Positions 51,211 through 61,279 are shown, numbered from the stretch's first letter. The stretch is 64,000 nucleotides of DNA from Verrucomicrobiaceae bacterium (GCA_027489965.1 JAIXZA010000080.1:1-64000); one strand, 5' to 3'. Notes: generated by a model not told the origin, from the sequence alone. Numbers and translations: made by a program.

Positions 51211-53688
51211 TCAAATCATGTCCGCCATCGTGCCACGAGTCACGCCGAGCTGAGACTGGGCTTTGAGGTCGCGCCAGATGTCCTCACCTCCGCGTTGTCC
51301 GATGAGTAGATCCTGATAGGTGCGGATCACCCGCGCGGCTTCCTCCCGATTTTGTTCCAAAAGCTCCACGCGATAATGCCGCAAGCCAGTCTGCATGAGA
51401 CCAGCGAAATATTGAGCTCCCGTTTGCGGCACAGCATTAAAGAGGGTGTTCCGGCAGCCGACATCGGCTTTTAATGGATGCTCCATGCCCACACGATCCC
51501 GCAGCGTGACTTTATGCTTCTCACAAGGGCGACCACAATTGGTGAAGTCAGTCCCCGTGGAAAGGAAGGCTGCAAAAGCGCAATGCTCCATGTGAAACAT
51601 CGGCATGTGCTGATGCAGCGTGATCTCAAACCACTCAGGCGGCGCGCCATGCAGGAGATTGAGCACCTGGTCCACATTCAAATCGTAACTGATCGTTAGG
51701 CGCTCCAGGCCTGTTTGCTTTAAAAATTCTGCGGTGAGTGGATTCGACACGTTCAGGGAAAAGTCACCTGTGACAGGAATGCCCTCATCTTTGAAAAAGG
51801 AAATGGCACCGAGATTCCGAATCAGCACGCCATGAGGCTCGGCTCTTGAAATGAGCTTAAAGAAGCCCGCTTCTCCTGACTTCTGGATGCGCGGTGTCGC
51901 CAGATAAATACGCGCGGCTCCGTGATCCTTCACGCGCTTCACCGCATCGGCATAGAGACGAATGTCTTCAAAGTCCACATACAGTTCGGTCACACCAGCA
52001 GCCAGTGCAGCCTCGATCTGATCATCGCTGCGGCAGAGAAGGTGAAGCGTCGGATTTGCATGCGACGCATTCACCTCAGCACCCACTTTGGCCAGCATCT
52101 CGGTGACAGAGGCAAAGGTCGGTGCCACGCGTTGCTTAGCCGTTTCACAATCGCCGGCATCGACACGCTGCGCCATCGCATCCACCAGCGCACGGCGCAT
52201 CCGGTTCAGCTCACTCACAGGCAGCATCACCTCACCCACGATCTGACAATCCAGCGCACCCAGTTCATACGGCGTGCCGCCCAGACGCCCTAGCTGCGCA
52301 CGCAGCACCTCCTCATTCAGCGGACGCTGACGCGCGGCATCGAGCACCATGCTCGACTCGACTTTGATCTCCGTGCCATTCACAAAAACGACCAGCGGCT
52401 CCCCGACCTCGCCCGTAATCACAAGATCCAGCTTTGCCTTTCGGCGCAGGGGAATGTCACCTGCAAAAGTCTGGCGCAGACGCTGCTCCAGCGCTTGGTC
52501 ACCCGTTTTAAAGAGACGCATTCCTGGCTTGATGCTCTGAAAATGCAGGCGATCCCGCTGAAACTCGATCCAGTTCCCATGGATGCCATAGATGCGGCCA
52601 CCCTGCTCATCATTGGTGTTTTTCAGGTTCTCAAAGACCACGCCGTCACCGTTTTTTAGATGCGTCGGCATCTCCTCCAGCTCCACCGCGTCTTTGTTTA
52701 CGGAGCGCACCACGCCAACATAATAGCCACGCTTTTTCCCATACATGGCACCCACCAGCTCCTGGTGATTCACACCATGCATCCAGCCACTGTAGAGACC
52801 ACGGGAAAAGGTCATCTCCAGCTCATAGCGATCCTCTTCCGTGATCACCTGAGTGAGATCCTGATCGGCCAGGGCCGCATCAATGGCCTTCCGGTAAACC
52901 CGCGTCACGGCGGCGACATAATCGGGAGTCTTGAGTCGTCCTTCGATCTTGAAGCTACGGATGCCTAGCTCGATCAGTCTCGGGATCTCCTGCACGGCGC
53001 TCAGATCTTGGGGGCTCAGCAGGTAGCGTTTATCTCCCAGATCACGCAGCTCCCCATCCACGATCATCTCATACGGCATCCGGCAGGCCTGCGCGCACTC
53101 GCCTCGGTTCGCACTGCGGCGGCCTAGGGACTCACTCGTCAGGCACTGACCACTGTAGGCCACGCAAAGCGCCCCATGCACAAAGACTTCCAGCGGCAAT
53201 TCGGGCGAATCATTTGCCGCGAAGCGTTCCAACTCCCGCAAGCTCAGCTCACGAGACAGTACCGCTTGATCTATGCCCAGCCCTTTGGCCAGCTCTAATC
53301 CTTCAGGGGAAGTGATTGTCATCTGCGTGCTCGCGTGCAAGCGGAGTCCTGGGGTCAAAGCCTTCACCATACGCGCCAGACCAAGATCCTGAACGATCAC
53401 GGCATCGACACCCGCCGACTCCAGCACACGCAGTTGCTGCTCAGCATCCCCCAGCTCACTGGTAAAGATCAGCACATTAAACGCACAATAACCTTTCACC
53501 CCATGCTGATGGAGAAAGCGCATCAGCTCTGGCAGATCCTCCGCCGTGAAATTATCGGCCCGCATCCGCGCATTGAATTTTGGCAGTCCAAAAAAGATCG
53601 CATCTGCCCCATTGGCCACCGCCGCACGGGCGCACTCCCAATTTCCAGCAGGGGACAATAATTCAGGCAAATGGAGTGGGCGAGGCAT
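51211..53688 (-). CDS. U32-family protein (RlhA/TrhP-like), 825 aa
   Basis: 825 residues. The N-terminal domain (LPELLSPAGNWECARAAVANGADAIFFG, then CAYSGQCLTSESLGRRSANRGECAQACRMPYEM, location only) is the U32 signature with the Cys-rich motif that may bind an Fe-S cluster. FKIEGRLKTPDYVAAVTRVYRKAID is the usual following helix. A DUF3656-type middle and a second TIM-barrel-like half follow, ending in the Cys-containing FTNCGRPCEKHKVTL. Characterised members hydroxylate 23S rRNA (RlhA) or tRNA uridine (TrhP) rather than cut collagen. It is a single gene, convergent with the HEAGH gene. Confidence 0.88.
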   Translation of the reverse strand: MPRPLHLPELLSPAGNWECARAAVANGADAIFFGLPKFNARMRADNFTAEDLPELMRFLHQHGVKGYCAFNVLIFTSELGDAEQQLRVLESAGVDAVIVQDLGLARMVKALTPGLRLHASTQMTITSPEGLELAKGLGIDQAVLSRELSLRELERFAANDSPELPLEVFVHGALCVAYSGQCLTSESLGRRSANRGECAQACRMPYEMIVDGELRDLGDKRYLLSPQDLSAVQEIPRLIELGIRSFKIEGRLKTPDYVAAVTRVYRKAIDAALADQDLTQVITEEDRYELEMTFSRGLYSGWMHGVNHQELVGAMYGKKRGYYVGVVRSVNKDAVELEEMPTHLKNGDGVVFENLKNTNDEQGGRIYGIHGNWIEFQRDRLHFQSIKPGMRLFKTGDQALEQRLRQTFAGDIPLRRKAKLDLVITGEVGEPLVVFVNGTEIKVESSMVLDAARQRPLNEEVLRAQLGRLGGTPYELGALDCQIVGEVMLPVSELNRMRRALVDAMAQRVDAGDCETAKQRVAPTFASVTEMLAKVGAEVNASHANPTLHLLCRSDDQIEAALAAGVTELYVDFEDIRLYADAVKRVKDHGAARIYLATPRIQKSGEAGFFKLISRAEPHGVLIRNLGAISFFKDEGIPVTGDFSLNVSNPLTAEFLKQTGLERLTISYDLNVDQVLNLLHGAPPEWFEITLHQHMPMFHMEHCAFAAFLSTGTDFTNCGRPCEKHKVTLRDRVGMEHPLKADVGCRNTLFNAVPQTGAQYFAGLMQTGLRHYRVELLEQNREEAARVIRTYQDLLIGQRGGEDIWRDLKAQSQLGVTRGTMADMI

Positions 53689-53813
53689 CAGGCTTCTCTG
53701 TAAAGCCTTCCTAACAGTCTCTCAAGACGTTTGCGGCAGTTTAACGGCGTGCCCCCCTTCCCTCACTTATTGACGTCTTGGCACGACCGCAGACCTGATC
53801 AATTGCTTCCTAA

Positions 53814-54200
53814 TTAGGGCTTTGCCACAGGCTTACCAGCTTTCAGCCAGTCGTTCATGCCGCCGTCGAGATGATAGACCGTGGTGAAACCCAGTTTTTC
53901 CAAGGTAGCCAGAGCGCGCGTGCTGCGTCCACCAGCTTGGCAGTGGACGAGAATAGGTTTGGCTTTGTCCAGAGCACTGAGTTGAGTGCCGAAGTCCTTG
54001 GACAGGATGTCGGCGTTCTTGGCGTCTTTGATGTGCCCTTCACTATACTCATCCGCTGTGCGGACGTCGAGGATCGTGATTTCTCCAGCCTGAATCAGTT
54101 TGGCGGCCGCTTCAGCATCAACGTGTTTGACTTTGTCTTCTGCCATGGCGGGAAGGGTCAGGATAGCGATGAGACTGAGGACAAAGGCGAGGCGATTCAT
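53814..54200 (-). CDS. Exported rhodanese-like protein
   Basis: 128 residues. The signal peptide MNRLAFVLSLIAILTLPAMA is followed by a single rhodanese domain: DAEAAAKLIQAGEITILDVRTADEYSEGHI, then ILVHCQAGGRSTRALATLEKLGF. The active loop CQAGGRS has the catalytic Cys. The protein should be periplasmic and move sulfur or serve in cyanide or redox sulfur metabolism; the acceptor is unknown. It starts seven bases after the lepA stop in the same direction, so it is probably co-transcribed with lepA. Confidence 0.9.
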   Translation of the reverse strand: MNRLAFVLSLIAILTLPAMAEDKVKHVDAEAAAKLIQAGEITILDVRTADEYSEGHIKDAKNADILSKDFGTQLSALDKAKPILVHCQAGGRSTRALATLEKLGFTTVYHLDGGMNDWLKAGKPVAKP

Positions 54201-54206
54201 GGCAGT

Positions 54207-56003
54207 TTAGTTATTCTTCAGCACTTCAATGAAGGCTTCCTGTGGAATGTTCACGCGGCCAATGGCTTTCATGCGCTTCTTACCTTCCTTCTGCTTGTCG
54301 AGGAGCTTACGCTTACGAGAAATATCGCCGCCGTAGCATTTGGCGGTCACGTCTTTACGCAGAGCGCTGATGCTTTCTCGAGCGATGAATTTGGCACCGA
54401 TAGCGGCCTGAATGGCGACGACAAAGAGCTGCTGCGGGATGACTTCTTTGAGCTTGGCGCAAAGAGCACGACCTCGGGATTCGGCCTTGCCACGATGGAC
54501 GATGCAGGAGAAGGCATCGACATGATCTCCGGCGATGAGGATGTCCATCTTCACGAGGTCATCCACTTTATAGCCAGCGTGCTCGTAGTCCATGCTACCG
54601 TAACCACGGGTGATGGACTTCATCTTGTCGTTAAAGTCCACAAGGATTTCATTCAGTGGCATGACGGTGTGCAGCAGCACGCGGCGGTCATCAAGGGTTT
54701 CGGTGTTATTGACCTGGCCACGTTTTTCCATGACGAGCTGCATCATGTCACCGATGTGCTCATTGGGAATCATGATGAAGACTTTCACGACAGGCTCGCG
54801 GATCTCATCGATCTCATTCGCAGGTGGAAGGAAGGTCGGATTATCGACCAGGAGCTCAGTGCCATCCGTCTTACGGACTTCGTAAATGACAGACGGGTAG
54901 GTGGAAATGACATCCATGTTGAACTCGCGGCGAAGTCGCTCCTGGATGATCTCCATGTGCAGCAGCCCGAGGAATCCACAGCGGAAACCAAAACCAAGTG
55001 CGGCCGAACTTTCAGCCATGAAAGTAAAAGCAGCGTCGTTGATCTGGAGCTTTCCAACGGCAAGCTTGAGTGCCTCAAAGTCATCGGTGCTGACAGGATA
55101 GATGCCGCTGAAAACAAGGGGATGAATTTCTTTGAATCCTGGGAGTGGTTCTGGAGCAGGCTTGCGGGATTCGGTGAGGGTATCCCCAATTTTTACATCC
55201 GCGGTGGTTTTGACGTTCGCAATGATGTAGCCCACGTCTCCTGCTTCCAGTTTATCACAAGCGACCATCTTAGGTCGGAAAGTGCCAAGATCCTTGATTT
55301 CAGAATCATTGCCCGAGGCCATCAGGCGGACTTTTTGACCGCGAACGATCGTGCCGGAAATCACACGGATGTAGCTAACGACTCCACGATAGGGGTCAAA
55401 AATAGAATCGAAGACAGAGGCACGCAGGTAGCCGTCTCCGGGATCGGTCGGTGGCGGAATGAGAGCCACGACGGCTTCCAAGATGTCGGTGATGCCAATG
55501 CCCATCTTGGCACTGGCTGGCACGGCTTCTTCAGAGGGGAGTTGGAGGATTTCTTCCAGCTGCTTTTTCACCTTGTCCAGATCGGCGCTGGGCAGGTCGA
55601 TTTTATTGATGATGGGAATGACGCGCAGGTTCTGCTGCATGGCCAGATTGAGATTGGCCACTGTCTGGGCTTCCACGCCCTGGGAGGCATCAACCAGCAA
55701 TAGAGCACCTTCACAAGCAGCAAGCGAACGGCTGACTTCATAGCTGAAATCCACGTGACCGGGGGTATCGAGCAGGTTGAGTTTGTAAACAAGGCCGTCT
55801 TTGGCCTTGTAATTCATGCACACCGGATGCGCCTTGATAGTGATGCCGCGCTCGCGCTCGAGGTCCATGCTATCAAGCAATTGGTCCTGCTGCTGGCGCA
55901 CGGTGATGGTCTGTGTAGCCTCCAGCAGGCGGTCTGAGAGTGTGGTCTTCCCGTGATCGATGTGAGCGATGATGGAGAAATTGCGTGTACGTTCGATAGA
56001 CAT
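54207..56003 (-). CDS. lepA: Elongation factor 4 (LepA)
   Basis: 598 residues, the normal length. The GTPase domain starts with RNFSIIAHIDHGKTTLSDRL (P-loop), then RERGITIKAHPVCM, DTPGHVDFSYEVSRSL and INKIDLPSAD. Domains II-V follow (MGIGITDILEAVV, GYIIANVKTTADVKIGDTLT, FPSVIYEV-like strands). The LepA-specific C-terminus ends in KCYGGDISRKRKLLDKQKEGKKRMKAIGRVNIPQEAFIEVLK. It acts on stalled or mistranslocated ribosomes. A long frame on the opposite strand is only a mirror of this coding region. Confidence 0.97.
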   Translation of the reverse strand: MSIERTRNFSIIAHIDHGKTTLSDRLLEATQTITVRQQQDQLLDSMDLERERGITIKAHPVCMNYKAKDGLVYKLNLLDTPGHVDFSYEVSRSLAACEGALLLVDASQGVEAQTVANLNLAMQQNLRVIPIINKIDLPSADLDKVKKQLEEILQLPSEEAVPASAKMGIGITDILEAVVALIPPPTDPGDGYLRASVFDSIFDPYRGVVSYIRVISGTIVRGQKVRLMASGNDSEIKDLGTFRPKMVACDKLEAGDVGYIIANVKTTADVKIGDTLTESRKPAPEPLPGFKEIHPLVFSGIYPVSTDDFEALKLAVGKLQINDAAFTFMAESSAALGFGFRCGFLGLLHMEIIQERLRREFNMDVISTYPSVIYEVRKTDGTELLVDNPTFLPPANEIDEIREPVVKVFIMIPNEHIGDMMQLVMEKRGQVNNTETLDDRRVLLHTVMPLNEILVDFNDKMKSITRGYGSMDYEHAGYKVDDLVKMDILIAGDHVDAFSCIVHRGKAESRGRALCAKLKEVIPQQLFVVAIQAAIGAKFIARESISALRKDVTAKCYGGDISRKRKLLDKQKEGKKRMKAIGRVNIPQEAFIEVLKNN

Positions 56004-56197
56004 CAGTGTGGCAGGGCAGGTCGGGGGCGCAGTCTGTAACCCCGTGGAGGGTGAGGGTCAAGCGGCAGGGGAAGGGTAAAAAGGGCCGAATAAGTGCCCT
56101 GGCAGAAAGAAACACTCCTTTGCACCTCTCGATTATGCCCAAAAACAACGGAAAAAACTAGTGTTGCAGGCGAACCACCTTCGAAGACTCCTGTGTC

Positions 56198-57547
56198 TCA
56201 CTTCTTTTTCTTTTTTCCAGGCTGTTTGTCCACCAACGGCCAATCGACATGCTCGGCACGCATAGATTTCATGAGCGACTCAGCTTTGGCGATGAGGTCA
56301 GGTTTTTCAGAAGCTAGATTCTTAGACTCAGCCAGATCGGTTTTCAGATCATAGAGTTCGATAGGCTTAGAGGGGCCATTGCGGACGGCTTTCCAGTCGC
56401 CAAATCGCACTGCTTGCAGGGAGGAGCCCTCGTGAAGCTCCCAATAAAAAGCTTCCCTTGAGGGGGCTGAGCCGCCTTTGAGAAGAGAAACGACCGATAG
56501 ACCATCGTGGGCTGAGGAAAGAGGAACTCCTGCAAGCTCAGCAGCGGTCGGCAAAAAGTCCCAGAAGGCCCAGGCCTCATCGCTGACTTTCCCAGCAGGC
56601 ACGACACCAGGCCAGCGGGCGATGCCAGCCTGACGCAATCCCCCCTCATAGAGACTGCGCTTAAAACCACGCAACTTACCGCCCATGGACTGATCAAAGA
56701 GGCTACCCACTTCCGATTTAGGCTCAAAGGAAGCTCCATTATCGCCTGAAAAGACGACGAGTGTGTCGTCATCCACCTTCAGTTCTTTGAGCAGATCCAA
56801 AAGATGGCCGACATCACTATCCAAGCGCGTGACCATGGCAGCGTAACGTTTCTGAAGTGCGGTCCAAGGCTTGTCTTTATAAATGCCAAGGTCGTCTATT
56901 TCGAAATTACCATGGGGAAGAGTGATGGCGTGAAAGAGGAAAAAGGGGGCGTCAGCGTGCGCCCTTACCCATTCAAGAGTGTCCGCTGCAATGAGGTTCT
57001 GTGCGTAGGTTTTACCATCCAGATCATCGCGCTTATCATCATTCCAAAGATAGGTCGGGAAGTAACTGTGCGCATGGCGCTGGCAGTTATAGCCGTAGAA
57101 GTGATCAAAACCCATTTTCAAGGGGCTGCCGCTGGTATCAAACATGCCCATGCCCCATTTACCAGTGCAAGCAGTCGCATAGCCAGCACTTTTCAGGACC
57201 TGCGCCACCGTGATCGTACCAGCTGGCAGTGGTTTTTGGCCTTCTGGTTTCAGCTCGCGGTTGGCGCGGATCGGGCAGTGACCCGTATGCAGCCCAGTCA
57301 TCAGTGAGGATCGTGATGGCGCACAAACACTGGTTCCTGAATAAAGCTGAGGAAACAAAGTCCCCTCAGCCGCCATGCGGTCGAGATTTGGCGTTTGAAT
57401 CAACTTTTGCCCATAGCAGCCCAGATCCCCCTGCGCCAAGTCGTCACAAAGAATGAAAATAAGATTCGGTTTGCTAGAGGCTGCCCGGACGACCCCCAGC
57501 AAAAACAAGCTCAAAGAAAACAGGCAAGCAAGACGGAAAAAGTTCAT
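56198..57547 (-). CDS. Secreted type I sulfatase, second copy
   Basis: 449 residues from the ATG at 57547, chosen because it begins the signal peptide ([18 protein letters not shown]). Metal-binding Asp residues lie in [12 protein letters not shown] (33-43). The formylglycine motif CAPSR starts at Cys75. [16 protein letters not shown] and the usual C-terminal sub-domain follow. The last residues are a run of lysines (GKKKKK). It is more distant from the 8829 sulfatase than a recent duplicate would be. The substrate is a sulfate ester of unknown kind. Confidence 0.9.
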   Translation of the reverse strand: MNFFRLACLFSLSLFLLGVVRAASSKPNLIFILCDDLAQGDLGCYGQKLIQTPNLDRMAAEGTLFPQLYSGTSVCAPSRSSLMTGLHTGHCPIRANRELKPEGQKPLPAGTITVAQVLKSAGYATACTGKWGMGMFDTSGSPLKMGFDHFYGYNCQRHAHSYFPTYLWNDDKRDDLDGKTYAQNLIAADTLEWVRAHADAPFFLFHAITLPHGNFEIDDLGIYKDKPWTALQKRYAAMVTRLDSDVGHLLDLLKELKVDDDTLVVFSGDNGASFEPKSEVGSLFDQSMGGKLRGFKRSLYEGGLRQAGIARWPGVVPAGKVSDEAWAFWDFLPTAAELAGVPLSSAHDGLSVVSLLKGGSAPSREAFYWELHEGSSLQAVRFGDWKAVRNGPSKPIELYDLKTDLAESKNLASEKPDLIAKAESLMKSMRAEHVDWPLVDKQPGKKKKK

Positions 57548-57695
57548 GGATGGAACTAGTGAACGAGCTCTTCGCCGAAATCTGACAATCAAGTGTGGAT
57601 TCCTACAGCTAGACGGATGTGCTATCGGAACGTTTGTTTTGAGCGCTCACCGTTGTCTGCTAATACAAACGAATAACCACTATCATTGATAAGGC

Positions 57696-58640
57696 ATGTA
57701 CTCTTACCGCAACCTTTCACTCTGCCTGCGCTTTCTGTGCGCGGTTGGGCTGATGATTTGGGTATCGCGGCAACTACGCCTTGAAGAATGGCAGACCTTT
57801 TCATGGGCCCAATTGGATCTGCGCTGGCTGGCGGCGGCCTTTGCGTTTGGCGGCCTTTCCATCCTGGGCTGGGCAGCACGCTGGTGGTGGTTTCTCAGAG
57901 TTTATGAGATCAAAGTTGGCTTTGGCGATCTGCTACGCCTGACGTTCTTTGCGGATTTCTTCAATCTCTACTTCCTAGGCCCCTTGGGCGCGGATGGAGT
58001 GAGACTCCTACATTTGTCCCAGCGTTTTCCAAGTAGGCGCGGGGCCATCCTCGGCTCACTACTGATGGATCATGTCAGCGGACTCCTCGGAGGCGTGCTT
58101 CTGTATTGTATCTTTGGCAGAAACGGCACCCTGCCAATCAACGTCGTCACTGCGGTGGACCGCCTTTTACCGTGGCTGGTGATTGTGGCCATTCTCGGCC
58201 TGGGAGTCATCATGGAACCACCCATCCAGCGGCTCATCTCTCGAATACGCGGATTGGCTAAAATCGCGACTTGGATCTGCCCCATTTATACCGGAACCTT
58301 TCGGCATCCTTGGTTATTTTCAGGCTTTGCGGTGTCAGTCCTGAGCACAGCCTGTGCCTATGCGGCCTATTGGGCGGCAGCACGTTGCGTGGGCGCGCAG
58401 CTCAATTTGCCCTTTTTTCTGGGCATCATGCCCGCCGTGGATTTTGCCGCGTCGGTGCCAGTGAGTGTCAGCGGACTGGGCATTCGTGAAGGCCTGCTGA
58501 TCCACTGGCTACCCCTTAAAAACGTGGATTCACTGACCTTATCGTTGCTCGGCTTTGCCGCCATTGGCCTGTGGGGACTGATCGGCGGTGTCTGGCTTTT
58601 AGTTTGGCGAAGAACGGCCCGTCCGCTAACTCCCCCTTGA
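57696..58640 (+). CDS. Flippase-like membrane protein (LPG synthase TM/UPF0104)
   Basis: 314 residues with about eight hydrophobic helices (LRFLCAVGLMIWVSRQL first). The segment FFADFFNLYFLGPLGADGVRLLHLS and the later MPAVDFAASVPVSVSGLGIREGLLI are those of the lysylphosphatidylglycerol synthase TM-region/UPF0104 family; the VSVSGLGIREG motif is diagnostic. Family members move or synthesise membrane lipids or are glycan-lipid flippases. The LPG aminoacyltransferase domain is absent. It is followed by ilvC after 56 bp but need not be related in function. Confidence 0.85.
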   Translation: MYSYRNLSLCLRFLCAVGLMIWVSRQLRLEEWQTFSWAQLDLRWLAAAFAFGGLSILGWAARWWWFLRVYEIKVGFGDLLRLTFFADFFNLYFLGPLGADGVRLLHLSQRFPSRRGAILGSLLMDHVSGLLGGVLLYCIFGRNGTLPINVVTAVDRLLPWLVIVAILGLGVIMEPPIQRLISRIRGLAKIATWICPIYTGTFRHPWLFSGFAVSVLSTACAYAAYWAAARCVGAQLNLPFFLGIMPAVDFAASVPVSVSGLGIREGLLIHWLPLKNVDSLTLSLLGFAAIGLWGLIGGVWLLVWRRTARPLTPP

Positions 58641-58696
58641 CCATTTCACCCAGTTGCACCACTCTGCGCGCCCTCAAACCTGACCCATACTAACTA

Positions 58697-59725
58697 ATGC
58701 CCGCTAAAATCTATACTGAAAAGGACGCCAGCCTGGCGCCACTCAAAGGCAAAACCTGCGCCGTCATCGGCTTCGGCTCACAGGGCCATGCTCACGCTCT
58801 TAACCTGAAGGAAAGCGGCGTTAACGTCATCATCGGTCTGTATGCCAAAAGCAAAAGCCGCGAAGTAGCCAAAGAAAAAGGCTTCAAGGTTTATGACACT
58901 GCTGAAGCTGTAAAGCTGGCTGACGTCATCTTCGTTGCCGTTCCAGACACCAAGATCGGTGGCGTCTATAAAGCAGACATCGCTCCAAACTTGGTCAAAG
59001 GTAAGACACTCCTCTTCTCCCACGGCTTTGCTATTCACTACAAGACGGTCGTTCCACCGAAAGACGTCAACGTCATCATGGTCGCCCCAAAAGGCCCTGG
59101 TCACATCGTCCGCCGTCAATACACTGAAGGCAAAGGCGTACCTGCTCTGATCGCTGTCTATCAAGACGCTGACAAGAACGCCAAGAAGATCGCTCTGGCC
59201 TGGGCACATGGTGTCGGCGGTACACGTGGTGGTGTCCTTGAAACCACCTTCAAAGAAGAAACCGAAACCGATCTCTTCGGTGAGCAGACGGTTCTCTGCG
59301 GTGGCACCAGCGCCCTCGTGCAGGCTGGTTTTGAAGTATTGGTCGAAGCTGGATACGCTCCAGAAATGGCTTACTTCGAGTGCCTCCATGAGCTGAAGCT
59401 CATTGTCGATCTCATGAACGAGTCTGGCATCGCCGGCATGCGTTTCTCCATCTCGGAGACCGCCAAGTGGGGTGACGTCAAAGTCGGTCCAAAGATCATC
59501 GACGCAGGTGTCAAGAAGCGCATGAAAGCTGCTCTCAAAGAAATCCAAAATGGCAAGTTCGCCAAGGAATGGATCGCTGAAACAGAGAGCGGATACAAGA
59601 CCTTCAACAAGCTGCTTAAAGACGGTGAGAAGCATCCGATCGAGAAGACCGGTGCCCGCCTCCGCAGCCTGATGCCATGGATCAAGAAGCGTGACATCAA
59701 AGGCCAACAAGCCAGCTACGCGTAA
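58697..59725 (+). CDS. ilvC: Ketol-acid reductoisomerase
   Basis: 342 residues, the class I length. It isomerises and reduces acetolactate or acetohydroxybutyrate with NADPH in branched-chain amino acid synthesis. The Rossmann motif is [27 protein letters not shown] may read the cofactor phosphate. [14 protein letters not shown] and the metal-binding [25 protein letters not shown] and [13 protein letters not shown] are standard. The gene is single here, away from ilvB/ilvN, and ends in a strong terminator. The long frame opposite is a mirror artefact. Confidence 0.97.
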   Translation: MPAKIYTEKDASLAPLKGKTCAVIGFGSQGHAHALNLKESGVNVIIGLYAKSKSREVAKEKGFKVYDTAEAVKLADVIFVAVPDTKIGGVYKADIAPNLVKGKTLLFSHGFAIHYKTVVPPKDVNVIMVAPKGPGHIVRRQYTEGKGVPALIAVYQDADKNAKKIALAWAHGVGGTRGGVLETTFKEETETDLFGEQTVLCGGTSALVQAGFEVLVEAGYAPEMAYFECLHELKLIVDLMNESGIAGMRFSISETAKWGDVKVGPKIIDAGVKKRMKAALKEIQNGKFAKEWIAETESGYKTFNKLLKDGEKHPIEKTGARLRSLMPWIKKRDIKGQQASYA

Positions 59726-59756
59726 GTTTTTGGTGAGCTAAAATCGCCTCATTTGA

Positions 59757-59790
59757 AGAGCGCGGATCGAAAGATCCGCGCTCTTTTTTT
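59757..59790 (+). terminator. Rho-independent terminator of ilvC
   Basis: A perfect 12-bp stem (AGAGCGCGGATC with GATCCGCGCTCT) around a GAAA loop, followed by a run of seven T from 59784, beginning 32 bp after the ilvC stop. This is the clearest intrinsic terminator in the window. Confidence 0.93.
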
Positions 59791-59914
59791 ATCTACCCGA
59801 CCCTAATTCTGTTGGTGATTCCCCGCTTCTAAACAGTGGATGCGCCTTTGAGGATGCGGGATCATGACCTGACTTGATCGTTGCGAAAATAGATCTCAAT
59901 GCTAGCATAAACTC

Positions 59915-60136
59915 ATGCCAGCTATCATCACCCGCAAGACAAGCTTGGAGCCTCCTCTAGGGAAAGCTGTCGCAAAAACTCAGCCAGAGCCTGTCCAACC
60001 CACATTCGAACCTGTGCGACCATGGATGACCCGCGAACAAATGGAAGCCTTAGCGTCCAAGCAGCCCTTGATGTCCTGGGAGGACAAGTGCGAGCAAATC
60101 AACCGCAGCCTTGGACGCCCGCAGGGTTCGCGCTAG
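59915..60136 (+). CDS. Small hypothetical protein before a kinase-like gene
   Basis: 73 residues, Pro/Glu/Lys-rich in the first half (SLEPPLGKAVAKTQPEPVQP), then a helical part RPWMTREQMEALASKQPLMSWEDKCEQI. No known domain. Its 3' end overlaps the following gene in another frame by about 49 bases if that gene starts at 60088. The pair resembles a small regulator plus effector arrangement, but evidence for translation is only the open frame and the closeness of the two. Confidence 0.5.
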   Translation: MPAIITRKTSLEPPLGKAVAKTQPEPVQPTFEPVRPWMTREQMEALASKQPLMSWEDKCEQINRSLGRPQGSR

Positions 60137-60747
60137 AGCGTGATAGGCAGGTAGAGGAACTCAGTGCTTGTGCCACCGAGCATCAGTGGTTAATCAGGCC
60201 CGAAGACCTTGGACCACGTCACAGTGGCCGCATGGAACACTCTGTCTTTGGTTCAAAACAAGACGGTGAATTAGTCTTCAAAGCCACCAAAGGTCAGAAG
60301 TTTGGTTTTTGGCCTTACTGCCCGCAAAACATCGTCTCCTCTATGGCTGACGAGTGCTTTGAGATGCGCCCGGCTACACCAGCTCAGTATTTACAGCGAC
60401 TTCATCTGATGGATCAACTTTCACCAGGCTTGAATGGCTTGGCGGGATTCACCCACCTCAATGGATTGTTCAGCATCGTAACGACACAGCGCTGGTATGA
60501 TGCACGCAATGCCACATGGAAAGAAATCAATACCTACCTGCGCGGCATGGGGTTTAAGCCCGTGCGTTCTGATGCCTACGATGACCCGACACGTTGGTTT
60601 CACCCAACTCAAAACATCGCGCTTTTTGATTTCGGACAGAGCAACATCCTTGTCTGCGGTGATGAATTAGTGCCTATCGACATCGTGCCAATCATGCCAG
60701 ATACCTTCATGCGTGAACGGCTCATCGAATTCATGAAGGAAGCCTAA
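60088..60747 (+). CDS. Putative polyvalent protein kinase-like protein
   Basis: About 219 residues. I chose the GTG at 60088 because GGGAGG lies four bases before it and the family core begins about 17 residues later; an ATG at 60022 is the alternative. The pattern EELSACATEHQWLI, GRMEHSVFGSKQDGELVFKATKGQKFG, PATPAQYLQRLHLMDQLSPGL, FSIVTTQRWYDA, YLRGMGFKPV and FDFGQSNILVCGDELVPIDIV follows the putative polyvalent protein kinase domain seen in phage and mobile-element proteins. VFKATK supplies a possible ATP-binding lysine. Whether it is active is uncertain. Confidence 0.65.
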   Translation: MRANQPQPWTPAGFALERDRQVEELSACATEHQWLIRPEDLGPRHSGRMEHSVFGSKQDGELVFKATKGQKFGFWPYCPQNIVSSMADECFEMRPATPAQYLQRLHLMDQLSPGLNGLAGFTHLNGLFSIVTTQRWYDARNATWKEINTYLRGMGFKPVRSDAYDDPTRWFHPTQNIALFDFGQSNILVCGDELVPIDIVPIMPDTFMRERLIEFMKEA

Positions 60748-60752
60748 TCCCT

Positions 60753-61223
60753 TTATCTGCTCGGAGCTGAAGCCACTGCCAGTAGCTCTGCCGGGGCGAC
60801 TTCGATCTTAGCCAAACATCTGGCAGGAATCTCGACTGCCTTCATTTTACCTGTGGCAGCGTCCCGGCGCACGCATGCAGCGATGATGCGACCTTCAGCA
60901 CAGAGTTCACCGGTCAATTTCCAAAAGCGGATCAGGTAACGCACAGTCTTTGTGCGGACTTCTTCAACCAGTAACTCCATGGTAAACTGTTCTTCAAAAA
61001 ACAACGGTGCCTTATAATCACAGGAGGCATGGACACGCGGCCAGCCGACACATTCTTCAGCGGGGATTTTTGATGGATCTTCGCGAATAGAAAGCTCAAG
61101 CGAGCGGAAGAAATCATGCTCGACCCGCTCCATGTAACGGAAAAAATTGGAGAAATGGACGATGCCAGCCATATCGGTATCGGCAAACTGGACGCGCTCG
61201 GTAAGAGTGTGGCGGTGAGACAT
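60753..61223 (-). CDS. YbgC/FadM-type acyl-CoA thioesterase
   Basis: 156 residues, hot-dog fold. The start VQFADTDMAGIVHFSNFFRYMERVEHDFFR carries the catalytic Asp of the 4-hydroxybenzoyl-CoA-thioesterase/YbgC family, and WPRVHASCDYKAPLFFEEQFTMELLVEEV is the second signature. It should hydrolyse acyl-CoA or acyl-ACP thioesters in the cytoplasm. YbgC is often next to tol-pal genes, but not here. It converges on the kinase-like gene with a five-base gap. Confidence 0.9.
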   Translation of the reverse strand: MSHRHTLTERVQFADTDMAGIVHFSNFFRYMERVEHDFFRSLELSIREDPSKIPAEECVGWPRVHASCDYKAPLFFEEQFTMELLVEEVRTKTVRYLIRFWKLTGELCAEGRIIAACVRRDAATGKMKAVEIPARCLAKIEVAPAELLAVASAPSR

Positions 61224-61279
61224 GTGGGATGAATGGCGCAGATCTGCCTTATCTTCAAGATCAGAGGAAGGTCACAAGA

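Noticed and set aside
53871..55703. A 610-codon frame on the plus strand opposite lepA
   Set aside because: It lies entirely inside the certain lepA gene on the other strand, its translation shows no family features, and strong codon bias commonly leaves the mirror frame open.
58641..58696. A riboswitch or leader attenuator before ilvC
   Set aside because: The gap to the preceding gene is only 56 bp and holds no hairpin, T-box or leader-peptide signal.
58778..59710. A 310-codon minus-strand frame opposite ilvC
   Set aside because: Mirror of a well-defined ilvC; no recognisable domain or start context.
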